Positions 26,436 through 35,519 of a stretch of 64,000 nt of DNA are shown here, piece by piece. The stretch is from Arthrobacter sp. Bi83 (GTDB lineage: Bacteria; Actinomycetota; Actinomycetes; Actinomycetales; Micrococcaceae). The stretch lies in NCBI RefSeq assembly GCF_918698095.1, contig NZ_CAKKLY010000017.1, forward strand, positions 1-64,000, written 5' to 3'. The first letter of the stretch is position 1. Every line of letters starts with the position of its first letter. The notes below the pieces were generated by a model, which saw only the letters and a list, made by a program, of their open reading frames with translations, was not told the origin of the DNA and ran no database searches. The position numbers and the translations under genes were made by a program.

Positions 26436-27077
26436 CTACTTGGTGACCTGCAGCCCAGTGTCCCAGTTGAAGTCGGCGAACTCGGGGTTGGCCTGCATGG
26501 TCATGAGGACGAACTGGAATCCTTCGAGTTCGCGGGCGCGCTTGAGCGGGCCGACAACCAGGGGGCGCATGCCGCCGGCGCTGACGAAGCTGCTGACAGC
26601 AGCGTTGGCGTCGGCGTTGTCTCCGGAGACGAAGACATCCAGGGGCCGGCCGCCCGATACCCCGGCGACCAGGGTGCCGGCGAAGGTGGTGTTGAAGGCC
26701 TTGACCACGTTCGAGCTTGCCGGGACGAGCTTGGCAATTTCCTCGGCCGCGGAGGTGCCGGGCTCGACCACCAGGGAGTCAAAGGTTTCGAAGTTCACCG
26801 GGTTGGTGATGTCCACGATGGTCTTGCCGGCCAGGGTGTGGCCTAAGGCGGTGACCACGGATTTTGCGGCCTCGAACGGGACGGCCAGGACCACGATGCT
26901 TCCCTGCGGAGCGTCCGCGGTGGTGCCGAAGGTGACGCCGGCGCCGAGTTCGCGGGCCAGTTCCTGCGCTTTGGCGGCGTCCTGCCCGAGGATCTCTACG
27001 CTCTGGCCTCCGGCCAGGGCGCGAGTGGCGATGCCTCGGGCCATGTTGCCGTTGCCGATGATGGTGATGTTCGTCAT
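26436..27077 (-). CDS. NADP/F420-dependent oxidoreductase-type Rossmann protein
   Basis: 213 residues from ATG 27077; an in-frame ATG at 27119 lacks a ribosome site. TNITIIGNGNMARGIATRAL, VVLAVPFEAAKSVVTAL and DITNPVNFETFDSLV match the F420_oxidored (NPDG-like) domain found in F420:NADP reductases and in YrpG-like enzymes. A second homologue is at 35520-36161. The actual cofactor cannot be read from the sequence. It is convergent with adk, with no hairpin in the 65-bp gap. Confidence 0.78.
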   Translation of the reverse strand: MTNITIIGNGNMARGIATRALAGGQSVEILGQDAAKAQELARELGAGVTFGTTADAPQGSIVVLAVPFEAAKSVVTALGHTLAGKTIVDITNPVNFETFDSLVVEPGTSAAEEIAKLVPASSNVVKAFNTTFAGTLVAGVSGGRPLDVFVSGDNADANAAVSSFVSAGGMRPLVVGPLKRARELEGFQFVLMTMQANPEFADFNWDTGLQVTK

Positions 27078-27163
27078 GGTGGTCTTCTTTCCGAATATGC
27101 GGGCCAGGAGGGTTTTCATCAGATTCTGTTCTGCTGGAGGATCAATACTTGAAGCTACAACTA

Positions 27164-27192
27164 AATCTACATCCAGAAAGTTGAAGCGTCAA
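27164..27192 (-). promoter_or_regulatory. Promoter of the NADP oxidoreductase gene
   Basis: On the minus strand TTGACG (27192-27187) is 17 bp from TAGATT (27169-27164). TTGA and TCAA arms flank it and a second TTGAAGC lies at ~27150, so a regulator may bind. The rest of 27193-27631 has no supported gene. Confidence 0.6.
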
Positions 27193-27631
27193 GTGCCTTT
27201 GGAGCGGAGCCACATGCCGTCGTCTTGCGGTGGCATGTGAGCTTCTGGATACAAAGCTGAAACGTTCAGTCGACGCCATGAAACAAGCTCTGGCTACGCT
27301 AATTCCTACTTGTAAAACGTGATCCGCGTGACGCATCGAAAGGAATAACAATGCTTCGGAGTAGCTTGAGCCTGTTTCTCAGTTCCCGCCAGAAAGATGG
27401 AAGCCGTCAATCCGGCGAAACCAGTGCTGTCGCTGAGTTCCCCCAGGGTCAGCTGACGTCCACCGCTTGGGAAGGCTGGTGGCACAACCCGGCACAAGCC
27501 TGACGAGGCCGTTAGGGCCATCCGCGCCTGGTCTGAGCCCGGCGGCTTACCCTTCCATCCCGGTTATTATTTGGATATTTTCAGCGGCCCAGTAGGCTGA
27601 CCGAAAACAGCCAGAGTCAAGGAAGGTGGAA

Positions 27632-27856
27632 ATGACCAGATTAAGCAGAGGTGTGGACGGTGTCCAGGTCCGGGAGGCCTTAAGCCGCGCGGAGCGGAAA
27701 CTCCGATCCACCCGCCAGGCCTCCAGGACCGCATGGCTGATCGCCGGTATCGTGGCCGCCGCCGTCACCGGATCGGTGATCGTGTGGCAGGTCCTGGACC
27801 GCAGCGGGGAACCTGAGGCGACTCCGGATCGAAAAGCCCCGACAGAGCACATGTGA
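27632..27856 (+). CDS. Small single-pass membrane protein
   Basis: 74 residues from ATG 27632; AAGGAAGG ends six bases before it, which rules out the GTG at 27626. A basic N-terminal helix (VREALSRAERKLRSTRQAS) precedes one transmembrane segment (about residues 35-55, WLIAGIVAAAVTGSVIVWQV) and a short polar tail. No family recognised. The coding call is supported by the ribosome site and by the family hairpin eight bases after its stop. Confidence 0.62.
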   Translation: MTRLSRGVDGVQVREALSRAERKLRSTRQASRTAWLIAGIVAAAVTGSVIVWQVLDRSGEPEATPDRKAPTEHM

Positions 27857-27863
27857 CCAGACG

Positions 27864-27904
27864 CAAGAGAACGACGGCGGGAGGTTCCCGCCGTCGTTCT
27901 CTTG
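27864..27904. terminator. GACGGCGGG-family hairpin between convergent genes
   Basis: An 18-bp stem (27864-27881 with 27887-27904) starting CAAGAGAACG. It separates the small membrane protein gene (stop 27856) from the leftward haem peroxidase gene (stop 27927). Confidence 0.85.
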
Positions 27905-27926
27905 TGATGAGGCCCCTCGCTGGTGC

Positions 27927-30900
27927 CTAGAGGGCGGATCCCGTGGTGAACACCCACGTGCGGGTGACGAACGGGTTGCCCGCGAGGTCGCGGACGGCTC
28001 CTGTGCCGCCGGTTATCGTGACCCGGTACTGCGTGTTGGCCAGGAGGGTGGCGCCTGGGTTGATGGTCAGGGTTTGGTTCGCCGTGCTGAAGCCGAGAGC
28101 CGCCGTGACCCCTGCGCCGTTGGATACCCGGGTGACCGTCACTGTCGCCGCCGAGATGCCGGTGACGTTCTCACTGAACCGTGCCGTGATGTTGGCATTG
28201 CGGCGGGCCCCCGTGGCGTTGATGCCCGGAGTTACCGAAACCATTGTGGGTGCCGGTCCCGTAGTGAACTGCCACGACGTGAACGCGATCGTATTGCCGG
28301 CCGTGTCACGGATCGAGGACATCGATGCCGTGTAGGTACGGTCCGGCAGGAGGTTCCCGTTCGGATTCAGCGTCGCCGTCCGGGTGGCGTTGTTGTACGT
28401 CACTGCGGCGGGGATCGGGGTCGCCGAACCGTTGAGCCGCAGGACGACAGTGCCGGTGCTGACATTTGCGACTGGTTCACTGAATGTCGCTGTCACGTTT
28501 CCGGACTGGCTGACCGAGCGGGCACCTGAGGCAGGTGTCCTGGCCGTCACCGTCGGGGCCACAAACTCCGTGCGCGGCGTTGCCAGTGCGGACCGGGCGG
28601 AGGCCGGGCCGGTGCCCACGGAGTTGATCGCCGCAACATCAAAGGTGTAGCCGGTTGCATTGATCAGGGTTCCCATCACCGTGCTGGTGACGTTGGCAAC
28701 CGTCGTCGTGCGCGTCGGCGTGGTGCTCGTGCCGACGTAGGTGCGTACAACGTATCCGGTGACCGCAGAGGCATTGGCGACCGGCCCTGGCGCGGACCAG
28801 TTGACAGTGACCTGGGCGTTGCCCGGAGTGACGGCCCCCATGACCGGTGCTGCGGCGACTACCGCTGCACTGGGAGTCACGGCATTGGACAGAGCGGAGA
28901 AGGCACTCGTGCCGAGGTCGTTCGTTGCCGACACCTGGAACCGGAACGCGGCTCCGTTGGTCAGCCCGGTGACAACCAGGCTCGTTGCGCCGGCCGGTGC
29001 AGTGCGAAGGGCACCGACCTGGGCGCCGGCTGCGTCCACGACCTTCACTGAGAAGCCGGTGGCAACGCCGCCAGCCCCGGGGGTGAAGTTGACCGTAGCC
29101 TGGCCCGCTCCTGCTGCTGCTGCCAGGCCGATGATCGGGGCCGCGGGGGCAACGGTGTCGGAGAAGACAAGCCGTTCGATGTTCCGCAGCGTATCCGTTC
29201 CATCGGCGCCGACGTTGTCGGTGACCGTGGTGGTTGACCCCGCCGAGCCAACGGTGCCGTCGCCGCCGGTGGTGGTAACGGTGTAGTTGGCCTGCGGTCC
29301 GGAGAAGACCGCGGAGTCGATGTTGCCTGCGGTGTCCGCCGCGGTTGGTGTGATGACCTCCCGGACGGCGACCAGGTTGCCCGGGTCGATGACACCGGCA
29401 GCGACGTCCGCTTCCAGGGTGTGGGTGTTGCCCGCCTGGTAGGTGTGCTCCATGAGGTCGGTGCTGCCGATTTCAGTGGCCGGGTCGGCCGGGTTGGTCC
29501 GCACGCTGATGCGTACCTGGACATACCGGTCACCGTCGATCACGTCGTTGGCACCGCGGCCTTCGATGCTGTCGCTGCCGAGGCCGCCGAGGAGGATGTT
29601 GCCGTCTCCCCAGACTGGTCCGTCGAGGGGGCAGGCCCCCATGGCGGATGCCGCTTCCACCGGGGCGAGCGGGGTGCTCGGAGCGGGGAGGAGGTTACCG
29701 AGGCCGGCGATGCGGTCGATGCCCGTCTGGTCGAGGACGTCGCAGCCGCTAAAGCCTGCGCCGCCCACGGCACTGGGCACTACGTCGTCGCCCTTGATGA
29801 CATCGTTGAACGCCGAACCGGAGTTTGCTTCCGTTTCCTGCCAGCGGTCGCGGTTGACCACCAGCTGGAGGGGGACGCCCGCCAGGTTCTGGTTGATCTT
29901 CATGTCATCGTTGGCCCCGACGGTGTCGTACTGGTGAATCGCCCAGTCGAATCCCGCGGCGCCGGCGAACCGGTCAATAGCGGCGTTGGCGGCCATGACG
30001 TCGTCGCCGCCTTCAGCGTCGTAGTCGTTTTCGCCCACCTGGCCCACCATGATGTCATTGCCCGGTTTGGTCTGGGCAGGGTCGTCGAAGAACGGTGCGC
30101 CGTGGTCGCCCTGGAGCAGGTCCTGGCCTGAGCCGCCCTGGATCCAGTCGTCCCCGCCGTCGCCGAACACGGCGTCTGCACCGTCACCGGCCCGCACGAA
30201 GTCGTTGCCGGGTCCGGCGAACGTCTCATTGTCGTTGGCTCCGCCATTCATGAAGTCCTGGCCGTCGCCGCCCATCATGATGTCGTCGCCGATGCCGGCG
30301 TTCGTGTAGTCGTTGCCGGGACCGCCCTTGAGGACGTCGGCGCCGGACAGGTCCGTGATGCGGTCATTGCCGTCGCCGCCCAAGGCAACGTCATCACCGC
30401 CCTGGCCCTCAATGACGTCATTGCCTGCGTTGCCCCAGATCGTGTCGTTGTCGTTGCCGCCTGCTACCCGGTCCGCCGCGGCGGTGCCGTTGTAGACCGA
30501 CTGGCCGTTGATGCCGGACGGATCGACGGTGTTCTTTTCCTGGTACTGGATGGTGCCGTCCGGCTTGCGCAGGAGCAGCAGGTTTTCATTGCAGTCAGGG
30601 GTGGAAGGATCGTCAGCGACAGAGGGTCCGGAAGCGAGGTAGCCCTCCGGAGTGCCGGCGAGGTTGCTCAGCTGGAACTTGCAGTCGGCCGTCGCGAAGA
30701 CGTCGGCTTTCAGCGTGTTCGTGCCGTCGGTGTTGCGCATGATCATCTCGGCGAAGCTGTTTCCTTCGAGCTGGGTGCGCAGGTTCATGCCGGGCGTGCG
30801 GGCCAGGTAGTACAGCCGGTCGCCGTTCTGGAGATCGGTGAGCTGGTTCTCAAACACGTAGTTGAAGGTGCTGCCGAGCAGGCCGCCGAAGAGGTTGGTC

Positions 30901-33464
30901 TTCTCCGCGAGGCCGCCTACCCACAGGTCCACCTTGTTCAGGCCGGTCTCCTGGTTGGCCCACGCTCCGGTGCTGTTCATGAAGTCCATCATGTCGGCGG
31001 TGGGAGGCGTGGCGCCGGGGCCCGGGTCCACGATGGCCTTGGCAGCTGCCCGCTTGTCAGCCAGTGTTGCTGCACCGGTGATGCTCGGGTAGGTGCCGTA
31101 GGCCGCAACGAAGTTGATCAGCGACTCGGGGTGCTTGATGTTCTGGCCGAAGTCAGCCCAGCTGGTGTAGGGGGTGAGCTGGCCGTCCCCGGTTGAGTCG
31201 TGGATCTGGCGGCGCACCTCGTTGAGGGGAGGAACGCCGGCTTCCCGGGCGCGGGTCATGTTGATCGTTGCCAGGTCCAGGGGCAGGCCGAGCAGGTTAT
31301 TGCGAAGCGTGTCGGTCACGAATTCGTCGAGTTCGTTGCCCGTTTGGTCGCTCATGCCCATAACGACTGCGCCTGCGGCCTGCTCCGAGGTGAGCTCGCC
31401 GGCGGTGCCGCCGTCCCTGTACGAGGGCGGGTTGAGGAAACCGTTCAGCAGCGGGATCGAGTTGTCGCTCCCGTCCGGGTTGGTGCGGGCGATGGTCTCG
31501 GTCAGCATCGAGTGGCCGAACCGGTAGACCGCGTGCGCGAACTCGGCGTGGATCGCCGGGTTGATGTCCGTGTGGTAGACGTGGAAAGGCTGGATCGCGG
31601 GCTGGACCTTGCGGGCGAATTCCTCGAACACCAGGTGCTGGTACTCCATCTCGGTGACGAAGCGGGCGGCCTGGAACAGGCGCTCGCCGTTCCAGCCGTC
31701 AGGCGTGCCCAGAGCCAATTTCCACTCGGCCAGTGCCGCGACGCCCTTGACCGAGGTGTCGTTGGTCAGGGTGTTCTTGAAGTCCTCCACCAAACGGTCA
31801 TGCTCGGAGTGGAAAACCTGGTGGATGGTGCTCAGGCCGATGTTTTCGTTGACGCGGCCGTCGCCGGCGGTGAAGTGCGCGTTCAGCATCTCGTCGTCAT
31901 AGGTGCCCGGAGGCTGGCTGGCGAAATCGGCCGAGGCGACGTTGTCCGCGTCAGGCACCGGAGCCACCGGCGGGGTGGATGGGTTGTGGTCAGTGTCCTG
32001 CGGGGACGGGTCCGCGTTGTGGGCGATGTCCGTCAGGAACGGAGTGTCGAAGTAGAGCACGTTCGACGGGACCAGAGTGCCCAGGTTGCCATTGTCGGCG
32101 CGGTTGGCCTCAACCAGTCCCGTTGCCGTCACGAACTGCGGAAGCCCGCGTGCGGGACCGGGGACGAACTTGCCGTACGGGTCGACTTCGATCTGGGGGA
32201 CGTTCAGCACGTCCTTGTCGAGCAGCTGGATACCAAGAAGCTTCGAAGCCTGCTCCTTGGTAGTGGCCCAGGTGGCCATGCCGTTAACGGCCTTGGTGCC
32301 GGCTTCCCCGCCGAGGAGCTTGCCCGTCGAGACCGGCTTGCCGTCTGCGTTGTCCACGTATTCCCGCAGGAACACCTGGTGGGAGGGGTGGGAGGTGTAG
32401 GTCTGGGACTGGTCCACGTACGGGGAGTCCGTGTTGGTCGCATTCTGTTCATCATCGGCGGTGCCCATGACCCCATCGGGGCCCGGCTGGTTCTGCGCCC
32501 GGGTCAGCACCATGAAGCGCTGATTGGCGGGCAGGTCATCCGCGTTGCCGAAGACGTGGTCCGGTCCGGCGACCAGCGGGTCGTCGTCCCGGAGCGGCAC
32601 GAAGACGTTGCCGCCGCTCTTGACGGTCTGGTCCACGCCGTGGTCAAAGAACTGGCCGAACAGGGTGAACATCGAGTTGTACGGTGGCGACAGCCCGACG
32701 TCGGTGGTGACGTTCGGGATGAAGAGCGTGTTGTGCGACGGCACGCATCCGGCGGGAACGCCGTCCACGGGCGGCGTTGCCAGGGGATCGGGGTCGGTGG
32801 TGCACGGGTGGACGCCAACATTGCCCTGGGTCCGGACGGGGAAGCCTGCTGCGGCAACGGCGGCGGGGTTGGTGGAGGTCTGGTCCACGATCAGGTTGGA
32901 GATGTCACGCGGCTTGCTGTCGAAGACGTTGCCTGTCTTCTGCTTGTAGGAGGTCGGGCCGGCCGGACCGAAACCTGGCGGAACGGGGTCTGCATCATTG
33001 AAGACCGGCGTGGTGTAGCGGGGGAACTTCTGGTCAGCGGCGCCGAAGGTCTCGCGGCCGTTGATCAGGTTGTTGCATGAACCGTCGACTGTCCGCAGGC
33101 CATAGGAGGTCAGCGCGTCTGGGATCTGGTTGGGGCCCGGCCCGACGAGGGCCCCGCAGGGGCCGGTCTCGGAGGTGGTGTTGGCCACGTGGGCTTCCGC
33201 GATCTTGATTTGCTTGAGGATGTAGGCCAGGTCTGAGGCTGTAACGGTGAAACCCTGGCCCACCGGCGCCACCACCGCGTTTGCGTTGACCACGGGGAGG
33301 CCCACGGCAATCGGCAAAGCGAGGGCTGTGGCGGCGCTGATGAGCCGGAAGGTTCCGGACCGCGTGCCGCTGCGACTGCGCCGGTGGCTGTGGTTCGGTT
33401 GGGGGGCGGGGCCTGCGTGCTTTGCAGTTGCTGCAGGGCCGGATCTTGTGTCTGAGGTTTTCAT
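27927..33464 (-). CDS. Secreted multidomain animal-type haem peroxidase with calcium-binding repeats
   Basis: 1,845 residues, the largest gene here. A basic N-terminus and hydrophobic core (residues 38-62) form an export signal. Residues ~100-900 are an animal-haem-peroxidase domain: MFTLFGQFFDHGVDQ (distal His275), SHQVFLREYVDN, STIHQVFHSEHDRL and EFAHAVYRFGHSML (proximal His651). Residues ~1000-1122 carry hemolysin-type GGxGxDx repeats that bind calcium, with another at ~1285. Two fibronectin-III-like units (~1420-1600) and two Big_5 Ig-like repeats (~1640-1845) end the protein. It probably oxidises halides or phenolics outside the cell. No dedicated type I exporter is nearby. Confidence 0.9.
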   Translation of the reverse strand: MKTSDTRSGPAATAKHAGPAPQPNHSHRRSRSGTRSGTFRLISAATALALPIAVGLPVVNANAVVAPVGQGFTVTASDLAYILKQIKIAEAHVANTTSETGPCGALVGPGPNQIPDALTSYGLRTVDGSCNNLINGRETFGAADQKFPRYTTPVFNDADPVPPGFGPAGPTSYKQKTGNVFDSKPRDISNLIVDQTSTNPAAVAAAGFPVRTQGNVGVHPCTTDPDPLATPPVDGVPAGCVPSHNTLFIPNVTTDVGLSPPYNSMFTLFGQFFDHGVDQTVKSGGNVFVPLRDDDPLVAGPDHVFGNADDLPANQRFMVLTRAQNQPGPDGVMGTADDEQNATNTDSPYVDQSQTYTSHPSHQVFLREYVDNADGKPVSTGKLLGGEAGTKAVNGMATWATTKEQASKLLGIQLLDKDVLNVPQIEVDPYGKFVPGPARGLPQFVTATGLVEANRADNGNLGTLVPSNVLYFDTPFLTDIAHNADPSPQDTDHNPSTPPVAPVPDADNVASADFASQPPGTYDDEMLNAHFTAGDGRVNENIGLSTIHQVFHSEHDRLVEDFKNTLTNDTSVKGVAALAEWKLALGTPDGWNGERLFQAARFVTEMEYQHLVFEEFARKVQPAIQPFHVYHTDINPAIHAEFAHAVYRFGHSMLTETIARTNPDGSDNSIPLLNGFLNPPSYRDGGTAGELTSEQAAGAVVMGMSDQTGNELDEFVTDTLRNNLLGLPLDLATINMTRAREAGVPPLNEVRRQIHDSTGDGQLTPYTSWADFGQNIKHPESLINFVAAYGTYPSITGAATLADKRAAAKAIVDPGPGATPPTADMMDFMNSTGAWANQETGLNKVDLWVGGLAEKTNLFGGLLGSTFNYVFENQLTDLQNGDRLYYLARTPGMNLRTQLEGNSFAEMIMRNTDGTNTLKADVFATADCKFQLSNLAGTPEGYLASGPSVADDPSTPDCNENLLLLRKPDGTIQYQEKNTVDPSGINGQSVYNGTAAADRVAGGNDNDTIWGNAGNDVIEGQGGDDVALGGDGNDRITDLSGADVLKGGPGNDYTNAGIGDDIMMGGDGQDFMNGGANDNETFAGPGNDFVRAGDGADAVFGDGGDDWIQGGSGQDLLQGDHGAPFFDDPAQTKPGNDIMVGQVGENDYDAEGGDDVMAANAAIDRFAGAAGFDWAIHQYDTVGANDDMKINQNLAGVPLQLVVNRDRWQETEANSGSAFNDVIKGDDVVPSAVGGAGFSGCDVLDQTGIDRIAGLGNLLPAPSTPLAPVEAASAMGACPLDGPVWGDGNILLGGLGSDSIEGRGANDVIDGDRYVQVRISVRTNPADPATEIGSTDLMEHTYQAGNTHTLEADVAAGVIDPGNLVAVREVITPTAADTAGNIDSAVFSGPQANYTVTTTGGDGTVGSAGSTTTVTDNVGADGTDTLRNIERLVFSDTVAPAAPIIGLAAAAGAGQATVNFTPGAGGVATGFSVKVVDAAGAQVGALRTAPAGATSLVVTGLTNGAAFRFQVSATNDLGTSAFSALSNAVTPSAAVVAAAPVMGAVTPGNAQVTVNWSAPGPVANASAVTGYVVRTYVGTSTTPTRTTTVANVTSTVMGTLINATGYTFDVAAINSVGTGPASARSALATPRTEFVAPTVTARTPASGARSVSQSGNVTATFSEPVANVSTGTVVLRLNGSATPIPAAVTYNNATRTATLNPNGNLLPDRTYTASMSSIRDTAGNTIAFTSWQFTTGPAPTMVSVTPGINATGARRNANITARFSENVTGISAATVTVTRVSNGAGVTAALGFSTANQTLTINPGATLLANTQYRVTITGGTGAVRDLAGNPFVTRTWVFTTGSAL

Positions 33465-33594
33465 GGCACACCTGCTGTTTCAAAGGGGATAGGACGCGCT
33501 CATCGTGAGGCGGCTCGCTCCGGAAAACCTTGAACAGGAGAGGGGACCCGAACAGGCCCCCTCGGGGGCTGACGGCGCCAAGGTATTCCTAGGT

Positions 33595-33616
33595 TGGCTC
33601 CGTGCTGGCTCCGTGC
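33595..33616. repeat. Short tandem repeat upstream of the peroxidase gene
   Basis: The 11-mer TGGCTCCGTGC occurs twice in tandem (33595-33605, 33606-33616), followed by a partial third copy TGGCTCTGG. It lies ~130 bp upstream of the peroxidase start. The remainder of 33465-33654 shows no gene. Confidence 0.6.
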
Positions 33617-33654
33617 TGGCTCTGGAAGCGTGTTGACAGGGTGTGCGCAGGCGC

Positions 33655-33700
33655 GGAAAGACCCCCGCTCCTGCGAATACGCGGATCTCGGGGGCTTTCC
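33655..33700 (-). terminator. Two-tier hairpin between protease and peroxidase genes
   Basis: GGAAAG-a-CCCCCG (33655-33667) pairs with CGGGGGCTTTCC (33689-33700), a 12-bp stem with one bulge. A second small stem, GCG-AATA-CGC, closes the loop. It is about 130 bp past the protease stop on the minus strand. It lacks the GACGGCGGG core. It may be a terminator or a 5' leader structure for the peroxidase mRNA. Confidence 0.5.
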
Positions 33701-33830
33701 TAGCGGCAGGATCAGACAGCCGCGCGGTTGACTGAGCCTGTAATAAAAGCTAAGAACCGTTCCTGAAGATTCGCTGGAAAAAGGGAATTAACAGCCTGTC
33801 ACTATGGACAGCGGCCAATGACGGCGTCCG

Positions 33831-34850
33831 TCACAGCTCCGGAACGCACGCTCCAGCGCCGAGGAGAGCCAAACCGGCGCGGTCACCGTCTGCGAATCCC
33901 GTGATGTCCGAACCCTCCGGGTACATCAGCTGCTTCGGGTCGTCAACGTGGTCGAGTCCCACAACGTGGCCGAGCTCGTGCATGATGACGGCACGCACAT
34001 GGGCGGAACCATCGGGCCACTGCAGCATCTCGGTGAGGTCAGGGGCGTCAAGTTCCACCTGGCCCGCGACCAGGACGTAGGGTCGGCCAGGAGTGTAGGC
34101 ATAGCCGCTTCCACCCAGCCCGTCCACGTCCCCAGCCAGGTCGGGGCTTTCCTCCGGAGTGGACCATCCAATCAGGACCGGGGCCCACCTCTTGCCGTAC
34201 AGATCGGGCTGGTAGGACTCGCGTTCCTCGCTGGGCGCCTCGGTGGTGCTGCCGTCGTAGACGAACCGCAGCCCGGTTGCGGCTGACACCTCCATGACGG
34301 CCTGCTGGATCAGCCGGTCTGCCCCGGGCGGCGCGTTATCCGGCCGGACCACGTAGTGGACGGGGCGGCATGGATCGTAGGCCGCGAACGGCTGGCCGGG
34401 GTCGGGGGACTCCTGCAGCTTGTAGGCGCGAGACCCACTGCCCGCCGGCGCCTGGCCCAGCGGAATGTCGGAGGCTTCAACGCCTGGGGGTGGCAGCGGA
34501 GCGCCGGGGAGATAGGGGAGGACGGCCGGCAGCACATAGCGTTCGAACAACGCCGGAGTGAAGTACAGGCCCGCCAGCAGGACGAGGCTGCATCCGATGG
34601 CCAGCCATCGGCGCCATGGGCGGATTCCGCCAGGCCGCTTGCCCGGGTGGTATGGATATATGTTGTGTCCGGGCATCGGGCCCGAACGCCACGGCAAGGG
34701 TTCCTCCAGATTTCCCAGGGCCTCGTCAAGGGCCCATTGCGGGATCCGCCCGCTGGCCGACCGCCGGACCTGCACGGGCCTGCCGTCGGCCGACACGACT
34801 ACACGGTCCGGGGACGGATCTTCCCACCTGCCGGGGTTCGAACGCTGCAT
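33831..34850 (-). CDS. Membrane-anchored zinc metalloprotease (matrixin-like)
   Basis: 339 residues from ATG 34850, with GAGGAACG before it. A cytoplasmic N-terminal ~80 residues is followed by one transmembrane segment (about 82-101, WLAIGCSLVLLAGLYFTPAL) and an extracytoplasmic catalytic domain. The zinc site is HELGHVVGLDH (291-301), matching HExxHxxGxxH of metzincins, with a Met-turn LMYPEG. VHYVVRPDNAPPGADRLIQQ is the usual start of this domain. Its substrate is unknown. Confidence 0.88.
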   Translation of the reverse strand: MQRSNPGRWEDPSPDRVVVSADGRPVQVRRSASGRIPQWALDEALGNLEEPLPWRSGPMPGHNIYPYHPGKRPGGIRPWRRWLAIGCSLVLLAGLYFTPALFERYVLPAVLPYLPGAPLPPPGVEASDIPLGQAPAGSGSRAYKLQESPDPGQPFAAYDPCRPVHYVVRPDNAPPGADRLIQQAVMEVSAATGLRFVYDGSTTEAPSEERESYQPDLYGKRWAPVLIGWSTPEESPDLAGDVDGLGGSGYAYTPGRPYVLVAGQVELDAPDLTEMLQWPDGSAHVRAVIMHELGHVVGLDHVDDPKQLMYPEGSDITGFADGDRAGLALLGAGACVPEL

Positions 34851-34944
34851 TCGTTCCTCAGTTGAGCCCGGTGGGCCGCCGGCCGGCTTTTGAACGCGCT
34901 GGACTAGCGGAGTTATCAAGCATGTTCTTCCCCCATGGAAACGT

Positions 34945-34980
34945 GGTTGCGGCACCGTGTGATGAGTCACACTAGCAACC
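34945..34980. promoter_or_regulatory. Nested inverted repeat upstream of the protease gene
   Basis: Outer arms GGTTGC (34945-34950) and GCAACC (34975-34980) enclose the palindrome GTGTGATGAGTCACAC (34957-34972). It lies about 95 bp upstream of the protease start. The inner part resembles a CRP-type half-site arrangement but with a four-base spacer. Otherwise 34851-35229 shows no supported gene. Confidence 0.45.
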
Positions 34981-35229
34981 GCGTCGCAGGAAAGCCGCAG
35001 GGAAGCCGCAGGTTTTGCGTAGATCCGCGCGGTCTGTTCGGCGCCGCGAACCCAAGGGAGCAAGTATCGGCGGCATCGAAAAGTCGGGTACCGCTTACGG
35101 GTTCATCCAGATGCGGGTTCGCCGTAGTGTTATTGCATCGGGTGGCCGGGTGTGTGCACGCAGCTTGAGTTGTCTGCACCCGCTGGGCTGGGCGGCCGCC
35201 ACCTACGTGCCGGAGGGACCGATCCAGTC

Positions 35230-35424
35230 ATGAAAAATATGAGGTCCGAGCTTCCCGCCACCTCTGACTCTGCCACCGCCAGCCAGGAGGTGCCGGATAC
35301 CACCGGGCAGGCGCCGCGTGCCGACGGCGCTGCCGCTAAAGGCGCGCAGGCAGCCGGCGACCCCCCGGGCGGCGTTACCGTCCCCGCGCGCGAGGCAATC
35401 GGAAACTGGCCTGATCCCATGTAG
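35230..35424 (+). CDS. Small disordered hypothetical protein
   Basis: 64 residues, rich in Ala, Gly, Pro, Ser and Thr, ending REAIGNWPDPM. GGAGGGA lies ten bases before ATG 35230. No family recognised. Evidence for coding is modest: the ribosome site and a family hairpin beginning 31 bp after the stop, in the position seen for other genes here. A nearby ATG at 35239 is an alternative start. Confidence 0.4.
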   Translation: MKNMRSELPATSDSATASQEVPDTTGQAPRADGAAAKGAQAAGDPPGGVTVPAREAIGNWPDPM

Positions 35425-35455
35425 GGGGATCTCAGCCCCCATCAAACGTTTGGAC

Positions 35456-35483
35456 GACGACGGCGGGAGGTCCCGCCGTCGTC
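35456..35483. terminator. GACGGCGGG-family hairpin
   Basis: A 12-bp stem, GACGACGGCGGG (35456-35467) with CCCGCCGTCGTC (35472-35483), four-base loop. It lies between the small rightward gene and the leftward gene ending at 35520. Confidence 0.8.
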
Positions 35484-35519
35484 TGCCCCGTGGGTGCCGC
35501 ACGGCAACGCGGCCTTTGG

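Noticed and set aside
31200..33080. A 626-codon frame antisense to the haem peroxidase gene
   Set aside because: GC-rich antisense shadow; the sense frame has clear peroxidase motifs and a signal peptide.
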